From assembly GCA_963205125.1 (NCBI GenBank), contig CAUJJO010000061.1:1-37216 (forward strand): a stretch of DNA of 37,216 nt, read 5' to 3'. How positions within the stretch are numbered: position 1 is the stretch's first letter; every line of letters begins with the position of its first letter. The DNA is from Pseudomonadota bacterium. Its GTDB lineage: Bacteria; Pseudomonadota; Gammaproteobacteria; Burkholderiales; Burkholderiaceae_C. A model generated the notes under the pieces. It was not told where the DNA came from. It ran no database searches and saw only the letters and a list, made by a program, of their open reading frames with translations. The translations under genes were made by a program, and so were the position numbers. Positions 1-9,068 of the stretch are shown here, one piece after another.

Positions 1-53
1 GTCAATGCCAGTGCCGCGCAGCGGACAGGGGTGGCGGCAAGGGGTGATTTCAC
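1..53 (-). CDS. Probable start of a BamC-like outer-membrane lipoprotein (partial)
   Basis: Only about 17 codons are inside the window. Reading leftward from a GTG at 53 gives a Lys-Ser-Pro start followed by a short Ala/Leu-rich stretch, which could be the beginning of a signal peptide. A GGAG lies 9 nt upstream of the GTG. The gene would start 73 bp after the dapA stop on the same strand. In many betaproteobacteria the gene after dapA is bamC (nlpB), a lipoprotein of the BAM outer-membrane assembly complex, and this is the main reason for the call. The lipobox and mature protein are off the end, so another exported protein or no gene at all remains possible. Confidence 0.4.
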   Translation of the reverse strand, partial: MKSPLAATPVRCAALAL

Positions 54-126
54 GATCGGCGTCTCCGCCAGCCGGAGCGATCCGGCCGGTATGCAAAGAA
101 GGAGCGGGGGACGAGGCAGGCGCGCA

Positions 127-1011
127 TCAGCCAAGCAGACCTGCTTCGCGCAGGGCCCGCTCGACCTGCGCCTGCCCCGGCGCGGTCAGTGGCAACAACG
201 GCAGCCGCACGTGCGGCTGCCCGCGCCCCAGCCGCTGCAGGGCCCACTTGGCGGGTGCCGGACTGGGTTCGCAGAAGAGCACGCGGTGCAGCGCGAGCAG
301 GCGCATATGGATCTCGCGCGCACGCTGCACCTGGCCTTCGATGGCAGCGATGCACATCTCGTGCATCAGGCGCGGGGCCACGTTGGCAGTGACGCTGACG
401 TTGCCATGTCCGCCCAGCAACATCAGCCCGATCGCCGAGCCGTCGTCGCCCGAGTACACCGAGAAGCCAGGCGGTGCATGCTTGATCAGCCAGGCGGCGC
501 GCTCGATGTTGCCGGTGGCTTCCTTGATGCCGACGATGCCAGGCACTTGCGCCAGTTGCATCGCGGTGTCGTGCTGCAGGTCGGCGACCGTGCGGCTGGG
601 GACGTTGTAGAGCACGACCGGCAGGTCGACCGCTTCGGCGACTGCGCGGAAGTGGCGATACATGCCTTCCTGAGATGGCTTGTTGTAGTAGGGCACGACT
701 TGCAGCGTGCAGTCGGCGCCGACCTGCCGGGCGTAGCGGGTGAGTTCGATCGCTTCGCTGGTGGCGTTGCCGCCGGTGCCGGCCATCACGGGGATGCGGC
801 CGCCGGCATGCTCGACGGCCACGCGCACGATCTCGCAGTGCTCCTCGATGCTCACCGTGGGGCTCTCGCCGGTGGTGCCGACGACGGCGATGCAGTCGGT
901 GCCTTCGGCCACGTGCCAGTCGATCAGGCGGCGCAGGCCGTCGAAGTCGAGGCTGCCGTCCTCGTGCATCGGCGTCACCAGCGCCACGATGCTGCCTACG
1001 ATGGGTTTCAT
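127..1011 (-). CDS. dapA: 4-hydroxy-tetrahydrodipicolinate synthase
   Basis: Condenses pyruvate with aspartate semialdehyde in the first committed step of the diaminopimelate/lysine pathway, in the cytoplasm. The 294-residue product has the usual family length. It shows the GTTGES loop (45-50), the YYNKP loop, the catalytic Tyr135 (PVVLYN) and the Schiff-base Lys163 in GIKEATG. The ATG at 1011 begins [14 protein letters not shown], the standard N-terminus; the longer open frame to 1617 is a shadow of the methyltransferase gene. It lies 50 bp downstream of the methyltransferase and probably shares its transcript. Certain as to family. Confidence 0.97.
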   Translation of the reverse strand: MKPIVGSIVALVTPMHEDGSLDFDGLRRLIDWHVAEGTDCIAVVGTTGESPTVSIEEHCEIVRVAVEHAGGRIPVMAGTGGNATSEAIELTRYARQVGADCTLQVVPYYNKPSQEGMYRHFRAVAEAVDLPVVLYNVPSRTVADLQHDTAMQLAQVPGIVGIKEATGNIERAAWLIKHAPPGFSVYSGDDGSAIGLMLLGGHGNVSVTANVAPRLMHEMCIAAIEGQVQRAREIHMRLLALHRVLFCEPSPAPAKWALQRLGRGQPHVRLPLLPLTAPGQAQVERALREAGLLG

Positions 1012-1061
1012 TCGATGCGCTTTCGTGAGCTTCGGGCGAAGCTCGGGGGAAAGGCGTGATT

Positions 1062-1676
1062 TTAGCCGCCGGCCTTGCCCGGCGGCCCGCCCGGGGGCCG
1101 CAGCAGGAAGCGGGCCTGCGGTGGCGGCGTCCGGCAGGCGACGATGCGCTGCACGAAGCGCGGCGCGGTGATGGCACCGCCCGGCTGCTCGCCGCTGCCC
1201 TCGACGAACCCGTCCTCGTAGGCGACGACGCGCAGCCCGCGGCAGGCCTGCAACAGTTCGCCGGGCTGCAGCAGGAAGTCGCTGCGCGCGGGCCGGCCTA
1301 TCGTCTGCTGGCCGTCGGCAAAGGTCTCGTAGATCAGGAGGCCGCCCGCGGCGACGCTGTCGACGAGCGTGGGCAGCAGCGGCCGCCAGAGGTAGTTGGT
1401 CACCAGCACGGCGTCGAAGCGCCGGCCGGACAAGGGCCAGGGATCCTGCTCGACGTCGGCAACGACGAGCTCGGCGATGCCTGCAAGCGCAGCGAGCGCC
1501 GCGGCGTCGCGGTCGACGCCGGTCAGCGCGAAACCTTGCGCGGCCAGCCAGCGCAGGTTGCGCCCGCTGCCGCAGGCGAAGTCGAGGATGCGCGCGCCCG
1601 CGGGCAGCAGGTGGCACCAGCGCTGCAGCCAGCGCGAGGGCTGCGGCGCAGGTGCGCCGTGGCTGCTCAGAAGCAT
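1062..1676 (-). CDS. Class I SAM-dependent methyltransferase
   Basis: Small soluble Rossmann-fold methyltransferase of 204 residues. Motif I is [10 protein letters not shown] (31-40). The acidic end of strand 2 is GVDRD, and a later VTNYLWRP segment occupies the motif IV position. The C-terminal part ([10 protein letters not shown], then [11 protein letters not shown]) resembles uncharacterised TehB-like proteins encoded beside dapA in betaproteobacteria. The substrate is not evident. The ATG at 1676 overlaps the stop of the preceding 42-residue gene by 10 bp, and dapA follows after 50 bp, so the three are probably one operon. The last 15 residues are Pro/Gly-rich and probably disordered. Confidence 0.85.
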   Translation of the reverse strand: MLLSSHGAPAPQPSRWLQRWCHLLPAGARILDFACGSGRNLRWLAAQGFALTGVDRDAAALAALAGIAELVVADVEQDPWPLSGRRFDAVLVTNYLWRPLLPTLVDSVAAGGLLIYETFADGQQTIGRPARSDFLLQPGELLQACRGLRVVAYEDGFVEGSGEQPGGAITAPRFVQRIVACRTPPPQARFLLRPPGGPPGKAGG

Positions 1677-1795
1677 GCCCAGACGCGCCCGGCGAGATCG
1701 ACCGCCAGTTCCGGGTTCAGGTAGGCGGCAAAGACGGCGGCCAGCGCCAGCGTTGCCAGCAGCCAGCGAAGGCCTTGACGGGTGGCTCGGTTCAT
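1667..1795 (-). CDS. Small single-span membrane protein, 42 aa
   Basis: Not recognised as a named family. The product starts [12 protein letters not shown], has one hydrophobic helix (about residues 10-27) and ends in a short amphipathic segment closing with WACF. The positive N-terminus followed by the helix predicts one inner-membrane span with the N-terminus inside. The stop overlaps the methyltransferase start by 10 bp, which suggests translational coupling and supports a real gene. The longer open frame to 1987 runs into the hydrolase gene and is rejected. I have an impression that short proteins with this ending occur beside the same methyltransferase in related bacteria, but this needs a search. 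Confidence 0.68.
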   Translation of the reverse strand: MNRATRQGLRWLLATLALAAVFAAYLNPELAVDLAGRVWACF

Positions 1796-1880
1796 GGCCG
1801 TGCTCCGTGTGGCGGCGGGGATCGACGGACTGTCGTGAAGGGAGCGGTCATGGGTCGAGGGCTTGGCCTTCCGCAGGGAC

Positions 1881-2723
1881 TCAGCGATACGCTGCAAAGA
1901 ACGCCAGCATGCGTGCCGTCGCGTCCCTGGTGACTTGCGCGTCGTAGGCATAGCCCTTGGTGGCCAATCCGGGCTTGTCCCAGCCATGGGTGGCCTCGGG
2001 ATAGAGGTGCCACTCGACGGGCTTGCCGGCGGCCTTCATCTGCTCGAGCAGGGGAAAGCAGGGGGCTGCGCTCACCTCGCCATCGCGCCCGCCCATCAGC
2101 ATCAGCAGCGGCCGGTCGACGTCCGACAGCACGAGTTGATACTGCTTGAACGCACAGCTGCCGTAGTTGGCCACCGTGGCCGCGAAGCGCAGGTCCGCTC
2201 CGACCAAACGCGCGCTCTGCGGGGACGCCAGATGCGCCGATACGAAGGCGCCCCAGCTGTAGCCCGTCTGGTAGATGCGCGACTTGTCGACGAAGGGCTT
2301 GGCCGCCAGCAGGGCGAGCGCCGCATAGGCGTCGGCGATACCGGCGGAGTGGCTGAGTACGCGGGTGGCGCAGCTGTCGAAACCGCGCGGGCCGAAACTG
2401 TCGATCACGAGGACCACATGGCCGGCCTCCAGCAGCGTTCGCGCATGCTCCTTCATGTGTGCGTTGGGCGGGCCCTTGAGGCCTCCGCAGGTGTGCATCA
2501 GCACCGTGGCCGGAAACGGGCCTTCACCGGCCGGCTTGAACACCGTGTTGGCCACGTTGGTGAACGTCCCGATCGAGTCCTTGACCTCGGCACTGAAGCT
2601 GACCGGTTCGAGCTCCGGCGGCAACAGCATCTGTGCTCGCAGATCCTGCGCGCCGACACGCCATGGCGCAACCAGCAAGCTGGCAGCGAGCAGTGCTTGG
2701 CCAAGTGTCCATGCGGTCTTCAT
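1881..2723 (-). CDS. Exported dienelactone hydrolase-like alpha/beta hydrolase
   Basis: 280-residue alpha/beta hydrolase. A Sec signal peptide is visible (hydrophobic 8-20, probable cleavage after VGA near residue 25), so it should act in the periplasm. The triad is readable: Ser156 in GYSWG, Asp214 in GGRDGE and His246 in ATHGWD. This spacing fits the dienelactone hydrolase family, although Trp replaces the Cys/Met usual next to the nucleophile. Substrate unknown; an ester or lactone is expected. The MFS transporter gene ends 59 bp upstream on the same strand, so export or import and hydrolysis of one compound may be linked. The ATG at 2723 is the only start that keeps the whole signal peptide. 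Confidence 0.87.
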   Translation of the reverse strand: MKTAWTLGQALLAASLLVAPWRVGAQDLRAQMLLPPELEPVSFSAEVKDSIGTFTNVANTVFKPAGEGPFPATVLMHTCGGLKGPPNAHMKEHARTLLEAGHVVLVIDSFGPRGFDSCATRVLSHSAGIADAYAALALLAAKPFVDKSRIYQTGYSWGAFVSAHLASPQSARLVGADLRFAATVANYGSCAFKQYQLVLSDVDRPLLMLMGGRDGEVSAAPCFPLLEQMKAAGKPVEWHLYPEATHGWDKPGLATKGYAYDAQVTRDATARMLAFFAAYR

Positions 2724-2781
2724 CGGTGTCTCCGTGCTTTGCTCGCCGAAGGCTGCAGTGTGCGCCAGGCCATGCTCGGCT

Positions 2782-4002
2782 TCATGCCGCCTGCGCCGCC
2801 ACGCGGGCGAGCGGCGCCTCGTTCACGCGCAGGTTGGCCAGCGCCGCCAGCACGCCCAGCAGCACGGACAGCCACCACACCAGGTCGTAGCTGCCGCTGG
2901 CGTCGTAGAGCCGGCCGCCGAGCCATACGCCGGCGAAGCTGCCGATCTGATGGCTGAGGAAGACGAAGCCGCCGAGCATCGACATGTACTGCACGCCGAA
3001 GACCTGCGCCACGATGGCGTTGGTCGGCGGCACCGTCGACAGCCACAGCAGCCCGATCACCGCCGAGAACAGGTAGACGCTCCACGGCGTCAGCGGCGCC
3101 AGCACGAAGAGCGTGATCGCCACGCCGCGCAGCAGGTAGATGGCGGCCAGGATGTGGCGCTTGGCCAGGCGCTGGCCGAGCACGCCGGCCGCGTAGGTGC
3201 CGAAGACGTTGAAGAGGCCGATCAGCGCCAGCGACGCCGTCGCCACCTCGGGCGAGAGGCCGTGGTCCTTCAGGTAGCTCGGCATGTGCACGCCGATGAA
3301 GACGACCTGGAAGCCGCAGACGAAGTAGGCCATCGTCAGCCAGCGAAAGCTCGGCGAGCCGAAGGCCTCGTGCAGCGCGGCGCGCACGCTCTGGCCGGGC
3401 CCGGCGGCGTGGCCGGCGCCGGCCGGCTCGCGCAGGCCCAGCGCCAGCGGCGCGATCGCCAGCGCGCTGCAGCCGAGCACGATCAGCGCGGTCTGCCAGC
3501 CCAGGCTTCCGATGAGCCCGTTCTCCACCGGCACCATGAGGAACTGGCCGAAGGAGCCGGCCGCCGCGGTGACGCCCATCGCCCAGGAGCGCTTGTCCGG
3601 CGCCACGTTGCGCGCGATGACGCCGTAGATGACGGCGTAGGTCGTCCCCGACTGCGCCATGCCCAGCAGCACGCCTGCGCTGCCGGCCAGCCCCGCGCCG
3701 CTGCTGGCCAGCGCCATCGTCACCAGCCCGCCGGCGTAGAACAGGGCGCCGACGATCAGCACGCGCCAGGCGCCGAAACGGTCGGCCCAGACGCCGGCCA
3801 GCGGGCCGGCCAGGCCCCACACCAGGTTCTGCAGGGCCAGCGCAAAGGCGAAGGTCTCGCGCGACCAGCCGCGGTCCATGGTCATCGGCTGCAGGAAGAG
3901 GCCGAAGCCGTGCCGGATGCCCATCGAGAGCGTGACGATCATCGCGCCGCAAAGCAGCACCTGTGACATCGACAGGCGAGGCCGGTCCAAAGCGGGATTC
4001 AT
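2782..4002 (-). CDS. Major facilitator superfamily transporter
   Basis: Inner-membrane secondary transporter of 406 residues with about 12 hydrophobic segments. The N-terminus ([15 protein letters not shown] in the first helix and loop) and the [15 protein letters not shown] segment after helix 2 fit the MFS A-motif position; [13 protein letters not shown] is the equivalent in the second half. It resembles the oxalate/formate antiporter-like and monocarboxylate MFS groups, but the substrate cannot be assigned. Start chosen at 4002 ([14 protein letters not shown]); the frame upstream to 4239 overlaps dadA and is rejected. Divergent from dadA with a 77-bp intergenic region, and followed by the exported hydrolase, possibly in the same transcript. 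Confidence 0.92.
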   Translation of the reverse strand: MNPALDRPRLSMSQVLLCGAMIVTLSMGIRHGFGLFLQPMTMDRGWSRETFAFALALQNLVWGLAGPLAGVWADRFGAWRVLIVGALFYAGGLVTMALASSGAGLAGSAGVLLGMAQSGTTYAVIYGVIARNVAPDKRSWAMGVTAAAGSFGQFLMVPVENGLIGSLGWQTALIVLGCSALAIAPLALGLREPAGAGHAAGPGQSVRAALHEAFGSPSFRWLTMAYFVCGFQVVFIGVHMPSYLKDHGLSPEVATASLALIGLFNVFGTYAAGVLGQRLAKRHILAAIYLLRGVAITLFVLAPLTPWSVYLFSAVIGLLWLSTVPPTNAIVAQVFGVQYMSMLGGFVFLSHQIGSFAGVWLGGRLYDASGSYDLVWWLSVLLGVLAALANLRVNEAPLARVAAQAA

Positions 4003-4079
4003 GCGGTGATTCTCGGAGAAAACGATGCAATTCAGCAGCGGGTGGCTCACTAAAGTGGGCACCCAGCAAGGAGCAGGCG

Positions 4080-5348
4080 ATGAAGGTTCTGGTGCTGGGC
4101 GGCGGCGTGATCGGCGTGACGACTGCGTATTACCTCGCGCGTGCCGGGCACGAGGTGGAGGTGGTCGACCGCCAGCCCGGGCCGGCGCTGGAGACCAGCC
4201 ACGCCAACGCAGGCGAAGTATCGCCGGGCTACTCCGCACCCTGGGCGGGCCCGGGCATTCCGCTGAAGGCGATCAAGTGGCTGCTCATGAAGCACAGCCC
4301 GCTGGTCGTGCGGCCGCAGCTGGATCCGGCGATGTGGCGCTTCATGCTGGCCATGCTTGCCAACTGCACCGAGCGCGCCTACGCGCTCAACAAGAGCCGC
4401 ATGGTGCCGATCGCCGAGTACAGCCGCGACTGCATGAAGGCGCTGCGCGCGGAGACTGGCATCGCCTACGACGAGCGCACGCAGGGCACGCTGCAGCTCT
4501 TTCGCACGCAGGCGCAGCTCGACGGCATCGCCAAGGACGTCGAGATCCTGAAGCAGTACGGCGTGCCCTTCGAGGTGCTGGACCGCGCGGGCTTCTGCCG
4601 CGTCGAGCCGGCGCTGCGCCTGACGCAGCAGAAGTTCGTCGGCGCGCTGCGCCGGCCCGGCGACGCGACGGGCGACTGCTTCCTCTTCACGACGCGGCTG
4701 GCCGAGATGGCCGGCAAGCTGGGCGTGCGTTTTCGCTGGGAGACGGCGATCGACGGCCTGCAGGCCGCGGGCGGGCGCATCGTCGGCGTGCGCACGCGTG
4801 CGGGTGAGCTGCGCGCCGACGCCGTCGTGCTGGCGCTGGGCAGCTACTCGACGGCGCTGCTGGCGCCGCTGGGCATCCGCATCCCCGTCTATCCGGTGAA
4901 AGGCTACTCGATCACGGTGCCGATCACCGACGCCGCGGCGGCGCCCGAGTCGACGATCATGGACGAGACGCACAAGGTCGCGGTGACGCGCCTGGGCGAC
5001 CGCATTCGCGTCGGTGGCACGGCCGAGCTCGCCGGTTTCAGCACCGCGCTGCGCGAATCGCGTCGCCGCACGCTCGAGCATGTGGTGAGCGACCTCTTCC
5101 CGCGTGGCGGCGACGTGGCGCAGGCAAGCTTCTGGAGCGGCCTGCGCCCGATGACGCCCGACGGCACGCCCATCGTCGGCGCGACGCCCTACGCCAACCT
5201 GTACCTCGGCACGGGGCACGGCACGCTCGGCTGGACGATGGCTGCGGGCACCGGCCGCGTGCTCGCCGACGTGATCTCGGGCCGCACGCCCGAGATCGCG
5301 CTCGACGGCCTCACCATGGCGCGCTACCCGCGCGCCTGGCGCGGGTAG
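4080..5348 (+). CDS. dadA: D-amino acid dehydrogenase, FAD-dependent
   Basis: Membrane-associated flavoprotein that oxidatively deaminates D-amino acids to 2-oxo acids and passes electrons to the respiratory chain. The 422-residue product starts with the FAD motif [19 protein letters not shown] (about 4-22) and then has the [17 protein letters not shown] segment characteristic of Dad[21 protein letters not shown] and [14 protein letters not shown] near the C-terminus also match. The start is decided by AAGGAG at 4068-4073, 6 nt before the ATG. The last codons and the stop lie inside a perfect 9-bp inverted repeat. No alanine racemase gene (dadX) is adjacent, so substrate preference is open. 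Confidence 0.93.
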   Translation: MKVLVLGGGVIGVTTAYYLARAGHEVEVVDRQPGPALETSHANAGEVSPGYSAPWAGPGIPLKAIKWLLMKHSPLVVRPQLDPAMWRFMLAMLANCTERAYALNKSRMVPIAEYSRDCMKALRAETGIAYDERTQGTLQLFRTQAQLDGIAKDVEILKQYGVPFEVLDRAGFCRVEPALRLTQQKFVGALRRPGDATGDCFLFTTRLAEMAGKLGVRFRWETAIDGLQAAGGRIVGVRTRAGELRADAVVLALGSYSTALLAPLGIRIPVYPVKGYSITVPITDAAAAPESTIMDETHKVAVTRLGDRIRVGGTAELAGFSTALRESRRRTLEHVVSDLFPRGGDVAQASFWSGLRPMTPDGTPIVGATPYANLYLGTGHGTLGWTMAAGTGRVLADVISGRTPEIALDGLTMARYPRAWRG

Positions 5349-5378
5349 GCCCCATCACCCGCGCGCCTGGCGCGGGTG
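5324..5378. repeat. Twice-repeated hairpin at the dadA 3' end
   Basis: Two copies of the same 21-bp hairpin unit occur 31 bp apart (5326-5346 and 5357-5377). The first extends to a perfect 9-bp stem (5324-5332 with 5340-5348) with loop CGCCTGG and includes the dadA stop codon. The second has an 8-bp stem (5356-5363 with 5371-5378), the same loop, and is followed by GGTTT. A third half-copy (TACCCGCGCG) begins at 5389. The genes on either side converge, so a bidirectional transcription end is likely, although no long T-run is present. Confidence 0.6.
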
Positions 5379-5422
5379 GTTTCCGGCCTACCCGCGCGGC
5401 AGGCGTCGGCTGGCCGCTCGCC

Positions 5423-6031
5423 TCAGGCCGCCAGGCCCTCGGCCTTGAGCGCCGCCTGCACGGCAGGGCGTGCCGCCACGCGCGCGCGGTAGGCGACGAG
5501 GTTGGGGTAGGGGCTGAGGTCGACGCCCACGTACTGGCCCCAGTTCGTCACCGTGAAGAGATAGGGGTCGGCGACCGTGAAGTCGTCGCCCATCAGGTAT
5601 TGCTTGCCGGCGAGCTGGGAGTCGATCCAGGCGAGGCGCTTGGCGATCTGCGCCTTGGCGATCTCCTTGTAGGCGTCGGGTGTCGCCGGGTTGAAGAGCG
5701 GGCCGAAGTTCTTGTGCACCTCGGTGCCGATGAAGGTCAGCCAGCTCATCAGCTTGTAGCGCGCGATCGTGCCGTAGGGCGGCGCCAGCTTCTTGTCCGG
5801 CGCCTGGTCGGCGATGTACTGCACGATCGCCGGGCCCTCGGTGAGCCGGGTGCCGTCGTCCAGCTCCAGCAGCGGCACGTAGCCCAGCGGGTTGATGCTG
5901 TAGTAGTCGGTGCCGTCGGGCAGCTTGTGCGTCTTCGTCGGCGCGGGGATCGCAGTGAACGCGAGGCCGGCCTCGTGCAGCGCGATGTGTGGCGACAGCG
6001 AGCAGGCGCCGGGGCTGTAGTAGAGCTTCAT
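5423..6031 (-). CDS. Glutathione S-transferase, beta class
   Basis: Cytosolic glutathione transferase of 202 residues. The N-terminal thioredoxin-fold domain starts MKLYYSPGACSLSPHIAL with the beta-class Cys10. The TEGPAIVQYIAD segment supplies the Ser/Glu that contact the glutathione gamma-glutamyl group. The all-helical C-terminal domain contains the conserved FTVADPYLFTV turn. The ATG at 6031 is preceded by GGAGG at a normal distance; the upstream Met at 6064 is rejected because the family starts at MKLYYSP. A role in glutathione conjugation or peroxide/xenobiotic defence is inferred from family. It stands alone, converging with dadA. Confidence 0.93.
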   Translation of the reverse strand: MKLYYSPGACSLSPHIALHEAGLAFTAIPAPTKTHKLPDGTDYYSINPLGYVPLLELDDGTRLTEGPAIVQYIADQAPDKKLAPPYGTIARYKLMSWLTFIGTEVHKNFGPLFNPATPDAYKEIAKAQIAKRLAWIDSQLAGKQYLMGDDFTVADPYLFTVTNWGQYVGVDLSPYPNLVAYRARVAARPAVQAALKAEGLAA

Positions 6032-6220
6032 GAGTCCTCCGAAGGTTTCTTGCAGGGGCCGCAACGATACGCTGCGTGTGCGCCCGACAGTGCCCGCAGG
6101 GGCAATGCGCCTGGGGTTGGCCGGCGCCGATCCAGCTCCCGCAGGCGCAGCATCAATGGGTGTGGCGAAACCGCTTGCCTAGAATCCGCGGCCCTGTCCA
6201 CCGTGGATGACCGTCCCCGC

Positions 6221-8191
<1,971 letters not shown>

Positions 8192-8224
8192 GTGAAGTAC
8201 GCGTTTCGGACGCGATGCTTCCCC

Positions 8225-8381
8225 TCTCCCCGCGTGCGGGGAGATACTGATGCAGCGTCGGCGCTGCCGGATTGCGCCCCGGAACCGGGTAGGCGTGCCT
8301 GCTTCGACCGCCTCGTCATGAGGCGATTCGGTGCCGCGCAAGCACCCTCACCCCAGCCCTCTCCCGCGCGGCGGGAGAGGG
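8225..8381. repeat. REP-like intergenic palindromes
   Basis: Two related hairpins lie between parE and cadR. The first has perfect 9-bp arms TCTCCCCGC/GCGGGGAGA at 8225-8233 and 8236-8244 with a GT loop. The second has perfect 11-bp arms at 8357-8367 and 8371-8381 with loop GCG, and is preceded by CCCTCACCCCAG. That lead-in plus a CTCTCCCGC hairpin is a common dispersed REP-type element in many Proteobacteria. The stretch 8192-8460 holds no convincing gene. The hairpins lie between convergent genes and could also end transcription or stabilise 3' ends. Confidence 0.6.
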
Positions 8382-8460
8382 AGCGAGCCCGGGTGGCAGC
8401 AACGGGGTTGACGGGTCGGCGTGGATGCGCCTGCGCAGGCCATGCTCAGTGCGCGCCGCT

Positions 8461-8943
8461 TCAGCGCCGGTGCGGGCCGTGCACGTGGCTGTGCGTGCCG
8501 CGGGCTGCGCTGCTCGTGGGCTGGGCTGCCGGGGGGGTGGGCGCGGCCGCCGCCGCGCTGTCGAGCTGCTGCAGGATGCCGCATTCGGCCACCGCGTGCG
8601 GCACCACGCAACGCGCGCGCAGGGCGCGCAGCTCGCGCTCGAGCGCACGCAGTTCGCGCACGCGCTCGGCGACGTGGCCGATGTGTTCGTCCAGCAGCAC
8701 GTTGACCTCGCCGCAGTCGGGCCCGGGTGCGTCGCGCAGCGCCAGCAGGGTGCGGATCTCGTCCAGCGTCATGTCCAGGTTGCGGCACTGGCGGATGAAG
8801 GCCAGGCGCTCGGCGTGCGCCTCGACGTAGACGCGGTAGTTGTTCTCCGCGCGCCGCGGCGGCGGCAGCAGCCCCTGCTGCTCGTAGAAGCGGATGGTCT
8901 GCACCGGCGTGGCGGTGCTGCGGGCGAGGTCTCCGATGCGCAT
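8461..8943 (-). CDS. cadR: MerR-family Cd(II)/Pb(II)-responsive regulator
   Basis: Dimeric metal-sensing activator of 160 residues. The N-terminal winged helix starts MRIGDLARSTATPVQTIRFYE, followed by the coiled dimer helix (about 80-115). Metal-ligand cysteines of the CadR/PbrR group are present at Cys77 (PDCGE), Cys112 (ARCVVP) and Cys121 (AECGIL). The C-terminus carries a short His-containing tail (HSHVHGPH), also seen in CadR proteins. It is transcribed divergently from the P-type metal ATPase gene across a promoter with 19-bp spacing, the arrangement expected for a MerR regulator and its target. Cd versus Pb versus Zn preference cannot be fixed from sequence. Confidence 0.9.
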   Translation of the reverse strand: MRIGDLARSTATPVQTIRFYEQQGLLPPPRRAENNYRVYVEAHAERLAFIRQCRNLDMTLDEIRTLLALRDAPGPDCGEVNVLLDEHIGHVAERVRELRALERELRALRARCVVPHAVAECGILQQLDSAAAAAPTPPAAQPTSSAARGTHSHVHGPHRR

Positions 8944-8992
8944 GGTCGGGAGGCGGTGGACGGGGTGGACGGAAACGCCGGACCCGGCGGGC

Positions 8993-9023
8993 TTGACTCT
9001 ATCCCCACTACAGGCTTTTCAAT
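8993..9023 (+). promoter_or_regulatory. MerR-type cadA promoter and CadR operator
   Basis: A -35 element TTGACT (8993-8998) and a -10 element TTCAAT (9018-9023) are separated by 19 bp, the long spacer that MerR-family activators correct by DNA distortion. The spacer carries an imperfect dyad (ACTCTAT ... CTACAGG) resembling known CadR/PbrR operators. It lies in the 125-bp gap between the divergent cadR and cadA genes and should serve metal-dependent activation of cadA. Confidence 0.82.
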
Positions 9024-9033
9024 CGCCGCATCG

Positions 9034-9065
9034 ACCTGCTGCTGCCACGACCTGCTGCTGCCACG
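9034..9065 (+). repeat. 16-bp tandem duplication in the cadA leader
   Basis: Two exact copies of ACCTGCTGCTGCCACG occupy 9034-9049 and 9050-9065, ending 3 bp before the cadA ATG. They fill the place where a Shine-Dalgarno sequence would be expected, and none is visible. Confidence 0.75.
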
Positions 9066-9068
9066 ACC

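Noticed and set aside
4040..4064. Imperfect dyad (GGGTG ... CACCC) upstream of dadA
   Set aside because: Matches are few and interrupted, and no promoter elements could be fitted; not strong enough to call an operator.
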